Positions 48,728-57,870 of a DNA stretch of 64,000 nucleotides are shown here, in pieces (within the stretch, counting starts at the first letter, position 1; each line of letters opens with the position of its first letter). A model generated the notes under the pieces. The model was given only the letters and a program-made list of their open reading frames with translations. It was not told the origin of the DNA and made no database searches. The position numbers and the translations under genes were made by a program. This DNA comes from Micromonospora sp. WMMD980 (GTDB lineage: Bacteria; Actinomycetota; Actinomycetes; Mycobacteriales; Micromonosporaceae): assembly GCF_029626035.1 (NCBI RefSeq), contig NZ_JARUBE010000003.1:6014001-6078000 (forward strand), in the 5' to 3' direction.

Positions 48728-49557
48728 GCCTTGACCGCACCTTCCATGATGCCGCCGATGATCTGGCGGCCGAACAGGACGAACACCAGCAGCAGCGGCA
48801 GCGTGGCGATGGCCGTTCCGGTGAACACCTGCGACATGTCCTGGTAGTACCCGTCGGAGAGGGCCCGCAGCGAGAGCTGCACGGTCGGGTTCTCCGGATC
48901 GTTGAGCACCGCGTACGGCCAGAGGAAGTCGTTCCAGGTGGTCATGAACGTGAGCAGGCCGAGCACGGCGGCGGCCGGGCGCAGCGCGGGCAGCACCACG
49001 TTCCAGTAGATCCGCGCGGTGTTGCAGCCGTCCATCCGGGCCGCCTCGATCAGCTCGGTGCTCACCGCCTGGCCGGCGTACTGGCGCATCATGAACACGC
49101 CGAAGCCGGTGACCAGCGCCGGCACGATCACGGCGGGCAGCCGGTCGTTCCAGTTCAGCTTCGTCATCAGCAGGTAGAGCGGGATGACGCCGAGCTGGGT
49201 GGGCACCATCATGGTGGCGACGATCGCCAGCAGCAGCCCGTTGCGGCCGCGGAAGCGCAGTTTGGCGAACGCGAACCCGGCCAGGGTGGAGAAGAGGACC
49301 ACCGAGAACGTCACGGTGACGGCCACGATGGTCGAGTTGATCAGGCCGGTGAGGAAGTAGGCGTCGGTGTTGTCGAACAGTCGGGCGATGTTGGCGCCGA
49401 GGTTGCCGCCGGGGGTGAGCGGCGGCGGGACCTGACCCATGGCGTCGCTGGTGCGGCTGGCCACCACGAACATCCAGTAGATCGGGAAGACCGACAGCAG
49501 CGCGGAGAGGGCCAGGGCCAGGTAGGTGAGTCGGCTCGCCGACCAGACGCGGGTCAT
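48724..49557 (-). CDS. ABC sugar transporter permease (MalG/CebG type)
   Basis: The 277-residue protein has six hydrophobic segments and the MalG-type coupling loop ELIEAARMDGCNTARIYWNV (EAA motif) near residue 180. The N-terminus LTYLALALSALLSVFPIYWM is typical of the CebG/MalG branch. It pairs with the upstream permease and would need an ATPase encoded elsewhere (MsiK-like), since no ATP-binding gene is in the cluster. Both ends overlap neighbours by 4 bp. Confidence 0.93.
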   Translation of the reverse strand: MTRVWSASRLTYLALALSALLSVFPIYWMFVVASRTSDAMGQVPPPLTPGGNLGANIARLFDNTDAYFLTGLINSTIVAVTVTFSVVLFSTLAGFAFAKLRFRGRNGLLLAIVATMMVPTQLGVIPLYLLMTKLNWNDRLPAVIVPALVTGFGVFMMRQYAGQAVSTELIEAARMDGCNTARIYWNVVLPALRPAAAVLGLLTFMTTWNDFLWPYAVLNDPENPTVQLSLRALSDGYYQDMSQVFTGTAIATLPLLLVFVLFGRQIIGGIMEGAVKA

Positions 49558-50543
49558 CGGGAGACCTCCTTGCGGGAGCCGCCGCCGAGCCGGCGCAGGA
49601 ACAGGACGTTGATCGCCGCGACGATCGCGATCAGCGCGAAGAGCAGCCAGGCGATGGCCGAGCCGTAGCCGAAGTTGTAGTGCGGCGCGAAGGCGTTCTC
49701 GAACATGTACATGGTCACCGTCTGCGACTCGCGCAGCGGCCCGCCCCGGATCGCGTTGGTGCCGGAGTTGAACATCCGCGGCTCGGTGAAGAGCTGGAGA
49801 CCGCCGATGGTGGAGATGATGACCGCGAAGATGATCGTCGGCTTGAGCAGCGGCACGGTGATGGACCAGAACTGCCGGGCCCGGCCGGCGCCGTCGATCG
49901 ACGCCGACTCGTAGAGGTCACGGGGGATGGCCTGCATGGCGGCCAGGAAGATCAGCGCGTTGTAGCCGGTCCACCGCCAGTCGACCATGGTGGAGATGGC
50001 GACCCAGGCGGCGAACCTGTTCGCCTTCCAGTCGATCGCGCTCACCCCGACGTGGTCGAGCAACCAGTTGATCATGCCGAACTCGCGACCGAACAGCGCC
50101 GCGAAGACGATCGCCACCGCGGCGGTGGAGGTGACGTTCGGGACCAGCACGGCCATCCGCCAGGTGGTGCGGGCCCGCAGTTGGCGGTTGAGCAGGTTGG
50201 CCAGCCAGAGCGCGGCCAGCAGCTGCGGGACGGTCGAGATCACGAAGATGCCGAGCGTGTTGACCACGGAGTGCCAGAAGTCCGGGTCGGCGAGCAACTG
50301 GCTGTAGTTGTCGAGGCCGATGAACGGGTGCTCGGCGCCGAGCAGGTCCCAGTCGTGCAGCGAGACCCAGAACGTGTACGCCAGCGGGTAGGCCCCGAAG
50401 ACGCCGAACAGCAGAAAGAACGGCGCGATGTAGAGGTACGGCGAATATTTCGTGTCGAACCGGCTGAGTCGGGCGCCCCGGACGGGACGGGTGTGCCGGG
50501 GCGCCGGTGCGACCGGCGGGCGGGCGTCGAGCTGGACGGCCAT
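49554..50543 (-). CDS. ABC sugar transporter permease (MalF/CebF type)
   Basis: The 329-residue protein has a basic proline-rich N-terminus, then YSPYLYIAPFFLLFGVFGAY and five more hydrophobic segments. The EAA loop DLYESASIDGAGRARQFWSI is near residue 225. This is the MalF/CebF-like half of the importer. The ATG at 50543 is preceded by GAGGAG and AGG. It is coupled to the next permease by a 4-bp overlap and follows the solute-binding gene by 69 bp. Confidence 0.93.
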   Translation of the reverse strand: MAVQLDARPPVAPAPRHTRPVRGARLSRFDTKYSPYLYIAPFFLLFGVFGAYPLAYTFWVSLHDWDLLGAEHPFIGLDNYSQLLADPDFWHSVVNTLGIFVISTVPQLLAALWLANLLNRQLRARTTWRMAVLVPNVTSTAAVAIVFAALFGREFGMINWLLDHVGVSAIDWKANRFAAWVAISTMVDWRWTGYNALIFLAAMQAIPRDLYESASIDGAGRARQFWSITVPLLKPTIIFAVIISTIGGLQLFTEPRMFNSGTNAIRGGPLRESQTVTMYMFENAFAPHYNFGYGSAIAWLLFALIAIVAAINVLFLRRLGGGSRKEVSR

Positions 50544-50612
50544 GACCTGAGAACTCCTCTCCGCCGTGCGGGCGGCACCCGTCGCCGGGCCCGCCCGCAC
50601 GCGCTGCTCGGG

Positions 50613-51923
50613 TTACTTGGCGGCGGCCTTCTCGGCGTTGGACACCGCGTCGGTCCAGCCCTGCTGCGGGGAGCGCTTGCCCAGCTCCACGGTGCGCACG
50701 GCGTTCTCCACCTCGGTGCGGACGGCCTGGTTCTTCGGGCCCATGTAGACGGGCTTCAGGTTCTTGGCGCCCTCGGCGAAGATCTTGCCGACCGGGGCCT
50801 CGGAGAAGTAGGCGTTCTTCGAGTCGACGATCGCCGGGTCGGCCAGCGCCTGCGGCGACGAGGGCAGTGGGCCCTTGAGCTTGAACGCGCCGATCTGACC
50901 CTTGGCGCTGGTCAGGAACTTGGCCAGCTCGATCGCCTCGGCCTGGTGCTTGCTCTGCTTGGGCACGGCGAGGAAGGAGCCGCCCCAGTTGCCGCCGTTG
51001 CCGGGGATCTGGGCGATGTCCCACTTGCCCTTGGCGCCGGGGCCGGCGTTGCCCTCGATCACCCCGGTCATCCAGGCCGGGCAGGCGATGGTGGCGAACT
51101 TCGACTGCTTGAACGCGGAGACCCACTCCTCCGACCAGGAGCCGTACCTGCCGGAGAGGCCGGAGTCGATGATGTCCATCGTGGTGTCGTACGCCTGCCG
51201 TACCGCCGGGTTGCTGCCCACGACCAGGTTGTTGTCGGTGTCGTAGTAGCTGTAGCCGGTGGTGTTGCCGGCGGTCTGGAGCAGGATGGTGTTGAACGTG
51301 TTGGTGGCGGCGTCCAGGAACGAGGCGCCGGTCTTCTTCGCGGTGAACTGCTCACCGACCTTGACGTAGTCGGTCCAGGTGGGCCAGAGCTTGGACACGG
51401 CCTCCCGGTCGGTGGGCAGGCCGGCCTTGGCGAACAGGTCCTTGCGGTAGCACATGGCCATGCCGCCGACGTCGGTGCCGAGGCCGATGAGCTGCTTGCC
51501 GTCGGCGGTGAGCCCCTGGTTCCACTTCCAGTCGAGGAAGTTGCCCTTCAGGTCGGCCGCGCCGTGGTCGAGCAGGTTGACGAAGTTCTGCGGGTTGGCC
51601 TTGTACTCGACCAGCAACCCCTCCTCGATGGCGACGACATCGCCGGCGCCCTTCCCGGCGGCGAGCCACTGGGTGAGCTTCGGCGAGTACTCGTCGAGGT
51701 TGCTGCCGGTGCCCCGCTCGACGATCTTCACGCCGGGGTGGCTGGCCATGTACTCCTGGTAGAGATCCGCGTAGCCGAACTGGCCGAAGACGTCGACGGT
51801 GAGCGTGACCGGCCCGTCGGCGGCGGCCTCGTCGTCGCCGCCGCCGCAGCCGGTGGTGCCGAGCAGTGCGGTGGCGGCGACCAGGGCCACCGCCGCGAGT
51901 CGACGGCGCGTGAAGGTGAGCAT
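50613..51923 (-). CDS. extracellular sugar-binding lipoprotein
   Basis: The 436-residue protein has a twin-basic signal peptide (FTRRRLAAVALVAATALLG) and lipobox GTTGC, with the mature Cys near residue 25. The body matches ABC solute-binding family 1: DVFGQFGYADLYQEYMASHP, VVAIEEGLLVEYKANPQNFV, TDVGGMAMCYRKDLFAKAGL. CebE-like proteins bind cellobiose or cellotriose; substrate here is inferred from the GH1 gene. The ATG at 51923 follows a GAGAGGTCAGG leader. It begins the operon and lies behind two LacI operators. Confidence 0.93.
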   Translation of the reverse strand: MLTFTRRRLAAVALVAATALLGTTGCGGGDDEAAADGPVTLTVDVFGQFGYADLYQEYMASHPGVKIVERGTGSNLDEYSPKLTQWLAAGKGAGDVVAIEEGLLVEYKANPQNFVNLLDHGAADLKGNFLDWKWNQGLTADGKQLIGLGTDVGGMAMCYRKDLFAKAGLPTDREAVSKLWPTWTDYVKVGEQFTAKKTGASFLDAATNTFNTILLQTAGNTTGYSYYDTDNNLVVGSNPAVRQAYDTTMDIIDSGLSGRYGSWSEEWVSAFKQSKFATIACPAWMTGVIEGNAGPGAKGKWDIAQIPGNGGNWGGSFLAVPKQSKHQAEAIELAKFLTSAKGQIGAFKLKGPLPSSPQALADPAIVDSKNAYFSEAPVGKIFAEGAKNLKPVYMGPKNQAVRTEVENAVRTVELGKRSPQQGWTDAVSNAEKAAAK

Positions 51924-51977
51924 GCTGTCCTGACCTCTCGGGGTCGTAACGGGTGGTGGAAGGCGGTTCCGGTACTT

Positions 51978-51991
51978 AGAGAGCGCTCTCT
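51978..51991. promoter_or_regulatory. LacI-type operator 1
   Basis: AGAGAGCGCTCTCT is a 14-bp perfect palindrome with the central CGCG-less GCGC typical of LacI-family sites (compare the CebR box TGGGAGCGCTCCCA). It lies 55 bp before the solute-binding gene start. Confidence 0.75.
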
Positions 51992-52025
51992 CGACAGCCT
52001 GCTGGGTGGCCCGGGAGCCTGTCAA

Positions 52026-52037
52026 GAGAGCGCTCTC
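52026..52037. promoter_or_regulatory. LacI-type operator 2
   Basis: GAGAGCGCTCTC repeats operator 1 exactly in its central 12 bp. The two centres are 47 bp apart, between four and five helical turns, so a repressor tetramer could bridge them or bind each independently. Confidence 0.75.
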
Positions 52038-52047
52038 AGAGCGTCCG

Positions 52048-52084
52048 AAAAAAGCGGAGAGGGGTGGTCACCACCCCTCTCCGC
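52048..52084 (-). terminator. intrinsic terminator after the MDMPI-like gene
   Basis: Minus strand: a 15-bp perfect stem (52084-52070 with 52068-52054) followed at once by six T residues (52053-52048). It is the clearest rho-independent terminator in the window and insulates the MDMPI-like gene from the glucoside operon. Confidence 0.9.
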
Positions 52085-52102
52085 CCGGTTTCGGGTGCTG
52101 TG

Positions 52103-52858
52103 TCAGCCCACCCGCAGCCCGTTCAGCAGGCTCCGGTCGCCGGCCACCCCCAGCGCGTCGAAGCTGATCCGGCCCATCAACGCCAGCAACAGGTCGCTGG
52201 CCGTGCCGGTCACCTGCGCCCGGGCCCGGTGGTCGTCGTGGTCCAGGATCGTCGCGGTGTCCAGCAACGCCACCCCCTCGCCGCGCAGCCGCAGATACCA
52301 CTCCTGGGCGGCATCGGTGGCGCTCAGCTGCACCACCCCGTGCCACGGGCCGGAGTTGACCCGCCGGCCCGCCGGCAGCCAGGTGTCCAGCACCTCGCTC
52401 ACCCCGTCGGCCGCGAGCTTGGCCTCGATCGGGTCGCCCGCACCGATGGCGAGCTGGGCGTCCCAGCGGTGCACCGCGGTCTCGTGCGCCACCCGGCGCG
52501 GCCAGAAACCGGCCTTCTTCGGCTGCGGGGCGAAGTTCCAGGCCGGGGCCTCCGGGTCCAGGCCCTCCAGGAGCGCGGTGAGGCGCTCGTGTTCCTGCGC
52601 GTACCACTGGGTCGGGGTGAGGCCGGCCGGCGGCTCCGGGTCGTGCCGCTCCGGTCGGGCGGTGGCGCCGGCGGTCAGCACGGTGCCCACCCAGACGTAG
52701 GTCCGGGTCAGGTGGTGGGCCAGGTCGGTGACCGTCCAGCCGGGACAGGACAGCACCGGTGTCTCGGGAGGCGCCTCCGTGACGGCCGCGGCGAACGCCG
52801 GACCCTCCGTCCGCAACGCGCCGATCCAGAAGTCCTTCGTGTGGTGCAGTCTGCTCAT
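52103..52858 (-). CDS. maleylpyruvate isomerase/DinB-fold family protein
   Basis: The 251-residue protein has an N-terminal MDMPI_N four-helix domain (LSCPGWTVTDLAHHLTRTYV near residue 40 and WPRRVAHETAVHRWDAQLAI near 125) and a C-terminal MDMPI_C domain (GTASDLLLALMGRISFDALG). Histidines in LAHHL and VAHETAVHRWD would bind metal. Members are mycothiol-dependent or putative thiol transferases; two mycothiol genes are nearby, but a link is only inference. The ATG at 52858 is set by GGAGG 6 nt upstream; an ATG at 52864 would abut that site. Confidence 0.85.
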   Translation of the reverse strand: MSRLHHTKDFWIGALRTEGPAFAAAVTEAPPETPVLSCPGWTVTDLAHHLTRTYVWVGTVLTAGATARPERHDPEPPAGLTPTQWYAQEHERLTALLEGLDPEAPAWNFAPQPKKAGFWPRRVAHETAVHRWDAQLAIGAGDPIEAKLAADGVSEVLDTWLPAGRRVNSGPWHGVVQLSATDAAQEWYLRLRGEGVALLDTATILDHDDHRARAQVTGTASDLLLALMGRISFDALGVAGDRSLLNGLRVG

Positions 52859-52915
52859 CGCCATCCTCCCGGGGGTGACCGGGCCACCAGTGGGTGCCGC
52901 GGCTACCCCTCAGCC

Positions 52916-52921
52916 TAGGGT
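52916..52921 (+). promoter_or_regulatory. -10 hexamer, leaderless promoter
   Basis: TAGGGT ends 7 nt before the GTG at 52929. Confidence 0.5.
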
Positions 52922-52928
52922 GAAAGGC

Positions 52929-54020
52929 GTGTCAGACGTCTACGCCGAACCGACGACCGCCACCGGACCGACCGATCCGGGCACCCTGGCGCGCTACACC
53001 ACCCTACGCCTCGGCGGCCCGGCCGGCCGGCTGGAGATCGCCGACGACGCCGCCGGGACCGTCCGCCTGGTGCGGGAGGCGGAGGCGCGCGAGGAGGCCG
53101 TGCTGGTGCTGGCCGGCGGCAGCAACGTGGTGATCGGCGACCAGGGCTTCCCCGGCACCGTCGTGCTCGTCCGCTCCCGGGGCTTCGAGGTCGTCGCCAC
53201 CGACGGCGACACCGTGACGGTACGGGTGGCCGCCGGCGAGCCGTGGGACGACCTGGTCGCCGCCACCGTCGAACGCGGCTGGGCGGGGTTGGAGTGCCTC
53301 TCCGGCATCCCCGGCTCGGCCGGGGCGACCCCGATCCAGAACGTCGGCGCGTACGGCCAGGAGGTCGCCGAGACCATCGTCGCGGTCGAGGCGTACGACC
53401 GCACCCACCGCGAGGTGGTCCGGATCCCGGCGGCGGACTGCGGGTTCGCCTACCGGGGCAGCATCTTCAAGTACAGCGACCGCTGGGTGGTGCTCTCGGT
53501 CGACTTCCGGCTCACCCGCTCGCCGCTCTCCGGCCCGGTCCGCTACGCCGAACTGGCCCGCGCGCTCGGCGTCGAGGTCGGTGACCGGGTGCCGCTCGCC
53601 GACGCCCGCGCCACGGTGCGCCGGCTGCGCGCCGGCAAGGGCATGGTGCTCGACGCCGCCGACCCGGACACCTGGTCGGTGGGCTCGTTCTTCACCAACC
53701 CGGTGCTCGACCGCGAGGCGTACGAGCTGCTCCGGGAGCGCGCCGCCGACCTGGGCGAGCCGCCGCACTGGGCGGGCGCCGGCGACGTGGTGAAGGTCAG
53801 CGCGGCCTGGCTGATCGACAAGGCCGGCTTCGGCAAGGGCTATGCCGGCCCGGAGGGCGTGGCCATCTCGACCAAGCACACGCTCGCGCTCACCAACCGG
53901 TCCGGCACCGCCAGCACCGCCGCCCTGGTGGCCCTGGCCCGGGAGATCCGCGACGGCGTGCACGCCCGCTTCGGTGTCCCCCTCCACCCCGAACCCGTCC
54001 TGGTCAACTGCACCATCTGA
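52929..54020 (+). CDS. murB: UDP-N-acetylenolpyruvoylglucosamine reductase
   Basis: The 363-residue protein has the FAD-binding MurB motifs: YTTLRLGGPAGRLEIADDAA near residue 24, VLAGGSNVVIGDQGFPGTVV near 62, GWAGLECLSGIPGSAGATPI with NVGAYGQEV near 120, and the catalytic SVGSFFTNPVL near 255. PEGVAISTKHTLAL follows near the end. It reduces UDP-GlcNAc-enolpyruvate to UDP-MurNAc in peptidoglycan synthesis. The GTG at 52929 follows a leaderless hexamer. A perfect 19-bp hairpin follows the stop. Confidence 0.95.
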   Translation: MSDVYAEPTTATGPTDPGTLARYTTLRLGGPAGRLEIADDAAGTVRLVREAEAREEAVLVLAGGSNVVIGDQGFPGTVVLVRSRGFEVVATDGDTVTVRVAAGEPWDDLVAATVERGWAGLECLSGIPGSAGATPIQNVGAYGQEVAETIVAVEAYDRTHREVVRIPAADCGFAYRGSIFKYSDRWVVLSVDFRLTRSPLSGPVRYAELARALGVEVGDRVPLADARATVRRLRAGKGMVLDAADPDTWSVGSFFTNPVLDREAYELLRERAADLGEPPHWAGAGDVVKVSAAWLIDKAGFGKGYAGPEGVAISTKHTLALTNRSGTASTAALVALAREIRDGVHARFGVPLHPEPVLVNCTI

Positions 54021-54078
54021 CCTCCACCTCCGGCTGGTGTCCGGGCGTGTCGGGGCCGGCGGCATGAGCGCCTTCTTG

Positions 54079-54122
54079 GCGGTATGCCTCCCGGTCATAA
54101 TTGTGACCGGGAGGCATACCGC
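54079..54122. terminator. 19-bp perfect hairpin between convergent genes
   Basis: Arms at 54079-54097 and 54104-54122 are exact complements over 19 bp with a 6-nt loop TAATTG. It lies between murB and the leftward methyltransferase gene, so it can serve both. The stem begins GCGGTATGCCTCCCGGTCA. Confidence 0.85.
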
Positions 54123-54132
54123 AGGGGGACTG

Positions 54133-54915
54133 TCAGGTGGGGGCCACGGCGGGCCAGGGAAGGGTCAGGTAGCCCTGCCGCCAGGCTCGGGGACGGCCCT
54201 GGACCGGCCAGCCCGACTCCTTGACCGCCGACACCGTGCGCAGCCAGCGCTCGCGCGGGCCGAACGGGGCGTAGCCGGCGGCGGCGCGCCAGCCGTGCTC
54301 CAGCGCCGCGAACAGCTCGTGCATGCGCTCACCCGGCACGTTCCGGTGGATCAGCGCCTTGGGCAGCCGTTCGGCCAGCGTGGCCGGGCTCTCCAGCGTG
54401 GTCAGCTTCGCGGCCAGCGTGAGCGTGCGCGGGCCGGCGGCGTCCAGCAGCACCCAGGCGCCCAGCCGACCCAACTCGTCGCAGGTGCCCTCGACCAGCA
54501 GCCCGCCGGGCGCGAGCCGGGCGGTCATGGTGTGCCAGGCGTCGGCGACCTCGCCCTCGTCGTACTGGCGGAGCACGTTGCACGCCCGGACCAGGACGGG
54601 TCGGAGCCCGGCCAGCTCGAAGCCGCCCCGGGCGAACGTCAACCCGGGCGGGTCCGCGGCCGGCCGGGCGGCGGCCACGCGTACCGGATCGATCTCCAGC
54701 CCGACCACCCGCACGTCGGCGCGGACCCGGGCCGCGAGCCGGGTCCGCAGCTCGACGGGGGTGACCGGGCTGGCGCCGTAGCCCAGGTCCACCACGAGCG
54801 GGTCGGCGGCGGCGCGCAGCGCGTCGCCGCAGGCCGTGACGATCCAGTGGTCCACCCGCCGGAGCCGGTTGGGGTTTGTCGTGCCCCGGGTGACCACCCC
54901 GAGCGGCCGCTCCAC
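54133..54915 (-). CDS. class I SAM-dependent methyltransferase-like protein
   Basis: The 260-residue protein starts VVERPLGVVTRGTTNPNRLR. It has a Rossmann-like SAM site VVDLGYGASPVTPVELRTRL near residue 40, VVGLEIDPVRVAAARPAADP near 75, and RACNVLRQYDEGEVADAWHT. The usual GxGxG is replaced by GYGASP. The target is unknown. The GTG at 54915 overlaps the SDR's TAG stop (TAGTG), so the two genes are coupled. Confidence 0.78.
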   Translation of the reverse strand: MERPLGVVTRGTTNPNRLRRVDHWIVTACGDALRAAADPLVVDLGYGASPVTPVELRTRLAARVRADVRVVGLEIDPVRVAAARPAADPPGLTFARGGFELAGLRPVLVRACNVLRQYDEGEVADAWHTMTARLAPGGLLVEGTCDELGRLGAWVLLDAAGPRTLTLAAKLTTLESPATLAERLPKALIHRNVPGERMHELFAALEHGWRAAAGYAPFGPRERWLRTVSAVKESGWPVQGRPRAWRQGYLTLPWPAVAPT

Positions 54916-55679
54916 TACGACGTCCGGTGCACCTTGTGCTGGGCGGCCTGGGCCAGCGGCCGGACCACGAGCTGGTCGACGTTGACGTGGTGGGGGCGGG
55001 TGGCGCACCAGGCCACGCAGTCGGCCACGTCGTCGGCGACGAGCGGTTCGGCGACCCCGGCGTAGACCGCGGCGGCCCGGTCCGCGTCGCCGCCGAAGCG
55101 GACCAGCCCGAACTCCTCGGTCTTCACCATGCCCGGGTCGATCTCGATCACCCGGACCGGACGGCCGGACAGCTCCAGGCGGAGCGTGCCGGCGATGGCG
55201 GTCTGCGCGTGCTTCGCTGCCGTGTAGCCGCCGCCACCCTCGTAGACGACGTGCCCGGCGGTCGAGCTGACGATCACCACGGTGCCGGCCCCGGAGCGCT
55301 CCAGCGCGGGCAGCAGCGCCTTGGTGACGCGCAGCGTGCCGAGCACGTTGACGTCGTACATCCACTGCCAGTCGCCCAGGTCGGCGGTCTCGACCGGGTC
55401 CAGGCCGCGGGCGCCGCCGGCGTTGTTGACCAGCAGGGTGATCGGGCCGGGTGCGGCGTCCGCCGCGACGGCCAGGCCGGCGACCGACTCGTCCGAGGTG
55501 ACGTCGCAGGCCACCGCGGTGGCCGTGCCGCCGGCCGCCTCGATCTCGGTGACCAGCGCGGCCAGCCGGTCGGTACGCCGCGCCGCGGCGAGCACGTGGA
55601 AACCCTCGGCGGCCAGCCGGCGGGCGGTGGCCGCGCCGATCCCGCTGGACGCTCCGGTGACGATGGCGACTGAGGTCAT
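54915..55679 (-). CDS. short-chain dehydrogenase/reductase
   Basis: The 254-residue classical SDR has VAIVTGASSGIGAATARRLA at the start, LLVNNAGGARGLDP, a Ser near IVSSTAGHVVYEGGG, and the active-site GYTAAKHAQTA (Tyr-x3-Lys). VIEIDPGMVKTEEFGLVRFG follows. It is close to the SDR family of serine 3-dehydrogenase type. The ATG at 55679 has GGGAGA about 9 nt upstream. It diverges from mshA. Confidence 0.9.
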   Translation of the reverse strand: MTSVAIVTGASSGIGAATARRLAAEGFHVLAAARRTDRLAALVTEIEAAGGTATAVACDVTSDESVAGLAVAADAAPGPITLLVNNAGGARGLDPVETADLGDWQWMYDVNVLGTLRVTKALLPALERSGAGTVVIVSSTAGHVVYEGGGGYTAAKHAQTAIAGTLRLELSGRPVRVIEIDPGMVKTEEFGLVRFGGDADRAAAVYAGVAEPLVADDVADCVAWCATRPHHVNVDQLVVRPLAQAAQHKVHRTS

Positions 55680-55850
55680 CCAGACATTCTCCCCTGCGAC
55701 CCCGAGCCCCGCCGCGATGAGGTCCGTCACGCCGGACAACCCGGCGCAGGCATTTCCGAACCCCGATGGGGAAGATGACACCCGGCGTACGGGTTGACCC
55801 GGAGGCGCCGGTCGTGCGGGACGGCATCAACCGTGACAGAGGGAGCGGAC

Positions 55851-57212
55851 GTGGCGGATGTGCACACCGGTGTCGGTCGTCAGCGAGGTGCTCTGCCGGG
55901 GCCGAGGCCGCGCCGCATCGCCACCCTGTCGGTGCACACCTCACCGCTGCACCAACCCGGCACGGGTGACGCGGGCGGCATGAACGTCTACATCCTGGAG
56001 GTCGCCCGGCGGCTCGCCGAGGCCGATGTCGAGGTGGAGATCTTCACCCGCGCCACCTCGGGTGACCTTCCCCCGGTGGTCGAGATGACGCCCGGGGTGA
56101 CCGTCCGGCACGTCACCGCCGGCCCGCTGGAGGGGTTGACGAAGGAGGAGTTGCCTGCGCAGCTCTGCGCCTTCACCGCGGGTGTGCTGCGCGCCGAGGC
56201 GGCCCGCCCGCCCGGCCACTACGACCTGATCCACTCGCACTACTGGCTCTCCGGCCAGGTCGGCTGGCTGGCCAAGGAGCGCTGGGGCGTGCCGCTCGTG
56301 CACACCGCGCACACGCTGGCCAAGGTCAAGAACGCCCGGCTCGCCGCCGGCGACCGGCCCGAGCCGAAGGCCCGGGTGATCGGCGAGGAGCAGGTGGTCG
56401 CCGAGGCGGACCGGCTGGTCGCCAACACCCGGGTGGAGGCCCGTGACCTGCTCGACAGGTACGCGGCCGATCCCGGCCGGGTCGCCGTGGTGGAGCCCGG
56501 CGTGGACCTGGACCGGTTCCGCCCCGCGCCCGGTGACCGGGAGTCCACCACCCGTGCCGCCCGCCGCCGCCTCGGTCTGCCTACGCACGGCTACGTGGTC
56601 GCGTTCGTGGGCCGCATCCAGCCGCTGAAGGCACCGGACGTGCTGGTCCGCGCGGTGGCCGCGCTGCGCGAACGGGATCCGGCGCTGGCCGAGGAGCTGA
56701 CCGTGGTGATCTGCGGCGGCCCGAGCGGTAGCGGGCTGGACCGGCCGACCGCGCTGATGGAACTGGCGCACTCGCTCGGCGTGGCCGACCGGGTCCGCTT
56801 CCTCCCGCCGCAGACCGGCGACGACCTGCCCGCCCTCTACCGTGCCGCCGACCTGGTCGCCGTGCCCTCGCACAACGAGTCGTTCGGGCTGGTCGCGCTG
56901 GAGGCACAGGCCTGTGGCACGCCGGTGCTGGCCGCCGCCGTGGGTGGCCTGGTCACCGCTGTCCGCGACGGGGTCAGCGGGATGCTCATCGACGGGCACG
57001 ACCCGGTCGACTGGGCCCGGGCGCTGGCCGGACTGCTGCCCGAGCGGAGGCGCCGGGCGGCGCTGGCCGCCGGCGCCGAACGGCACGCCCGCGACTTCTC
57101 CTGGCACCGGACCGTTTCCGGACTGCTCGCGGTCTACGGGAACGCGATCACCGAGCACCGGGCCCGGCTGGCCGGCCGGCTCGGCGACCCGGCGCTCGCC
57201 TGCTCCTGGTGA
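55851..57212 (+). CDS. mshA: D-inositol-3-phosphate glycosyltransferase (mycothiol)
   Basis: The 453-residue GT4 enzyme has [20 protein letters not shown] and [16 protein letters not shown] near the N-terminus, [33 protein letters not shown], the donor site [20 protein letters not shown] and [20 protein letters not shown] (E-x7-E). MshA joins GlcNAc to inositol-3-phosphate, the first committed step of mycothiol synthesis. The GTG at 55851 has GGGAG 5 nt upstream; GTG 55833 would add six residues. Confidence 0.94.
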   Translation: MADVHTGVGRQRGALPGPRPRRIATLSVHTSPLHQPGTGDAGGMNVYILEVARRLAEADVEVEIFTRATSGDLPPVVEMTPGVTVRHVTAGPLEGLTKEELPAQLCAFTAGVLRAEAARPPGHYDLIHSHYWLSGQVGWLAKERWGVPLVHTAHTLAKVKNARLAAGDRPEPKARVIGEEQVVAEADRLVANTRVEARDLLDRYAADPGRVAVVEPGVDLDRFRPAPGDRESTTRAARRRLGLPTHGYVVAFVGRIQPLKAPDVLVRAVAALRERDPALAEELTVVICGGPSGSGLDRPTALMELAHSLGVADRVRFLPPQTGDDLPALYRAADLVAVPSHNESFGLVALEAQACGTPVLAAAVGGLVTAVRDGVSGMLIDGHDPVDWARALAGLLPERRRRAALAAGAERHARDFSWHRTVSGLLAVYGNAITEHRARLAGRLGDPALACSW

Positions 57213-57246
57213 CCGCCGCCGCCCGGCGGTCGACCGCAGGCGACCG

Positions 57247-57252
57247 TAGAGT
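57247..57252 (+). promoter_or_regulatory. -10 hexamer, leaderless promoter
   Basis: TAGAGT ends 7 nt before the ATG at 57260. Confidence 0.5.
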
Positions 57253-57259
57253 GGGTGCG

Positions 57260-57793
57260 ATGAGCCGCACGAGTGAGGTCGCCGCCCTGATCGAGGCCGT
57301 CTGCGCGGAGCGCGAGCTCCAGTGGGAGTCCACCGGCGAGACGTCGTACGCGGTGACCCTGCCGGGCACGCACAAGCTCAAGACGATCTGCAACCTGATC
57401 GTCGGCGAGCACGCGTTGCGGATCGAGGCGTTCGTGATGCGCCAGCCCGACGAGCGCCGCGAGGAGCTGTGGGCCTGGCTGCTCCAGCGCAACGCGCGGA
57501 TGTACGGCGTCTCGTTCTCCATCGACGCGGCCGGCGACGTCTACCTGACCGGCCGGGTCAACCTGGCCGGGCTCGACGCCGACGAGTTGGACCGCCTGTT
57601 CGGCTCCGTGCTGACCTACGCCGACGAGTCGTTCGACAGCATGCTGGAGATCGGCTTCGGCACCGCCATCCGCCGGGAGTGGGAGTGGCGGGTGAAGCGG
57701 GGCGAGTCGACGGCCAACCTGGCCGCGTTCGCGCACCTCTTCGAGCCCTCGTCGCCGGCCGGCTCGACCGCCGGAGGTTCGGAGCCCGCCTGA
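57260..57793 (+). CDS. YbjN-domain protein
   Basis: The 177-residue protein has the YbjN-type alpha/beta sandwich: WESTGETSYAVTLPGTHKLK, NLIVGEHALRIEAFVMRQPD, LWAWLLQRNARMYGVSFSID and DVYLTGRVNLAGLDADELDR. The fold is related to type III secretion chaperones, but no enzymatic role is known. The equivalent gene follows mshA in mycobacteria. It has its own leaderless promoter and ends in a short Ser/Gly tail. Confidence 0.85.
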   Translation: MSRTSEVAALIEAVCAERELQWESTGETSYAVTLPGTHKLKTICNLIVGEHALRIEAFVMRQPDERREELWAWLLQRNARMYGVSFSIDAAGDVYLTGRVNLAGLDADELDRLFGSVLTYADESFDSMLEIGFGTAIRREWEWRVKRGESTANLAAFAHLFEPSSPAGSTAGGSEPA

Positions 57794-57870
57794 CGGGTAT
57801 GCCGCACCGCGCGGTGCGGAGCACTGGGACCCACCGCGGGCCGAGGACGGACTGTCGAGGAGCGTGTCCC

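Noticed and set aside
49680..52700. 1000-codon rightward open frame opposite the glucoside operon
   Set aside because: It is antisense to well-supported binding-protein and permease genes and its translation is arginine/glycine-rich without motifs.
54133..55944. Methyltransferase fused to a long N-terminal part
   Set aside because: The upstream part is the SDR gene read out of frame. The GTG at 54915 with a TAGTG overlap gives a proper separate start.
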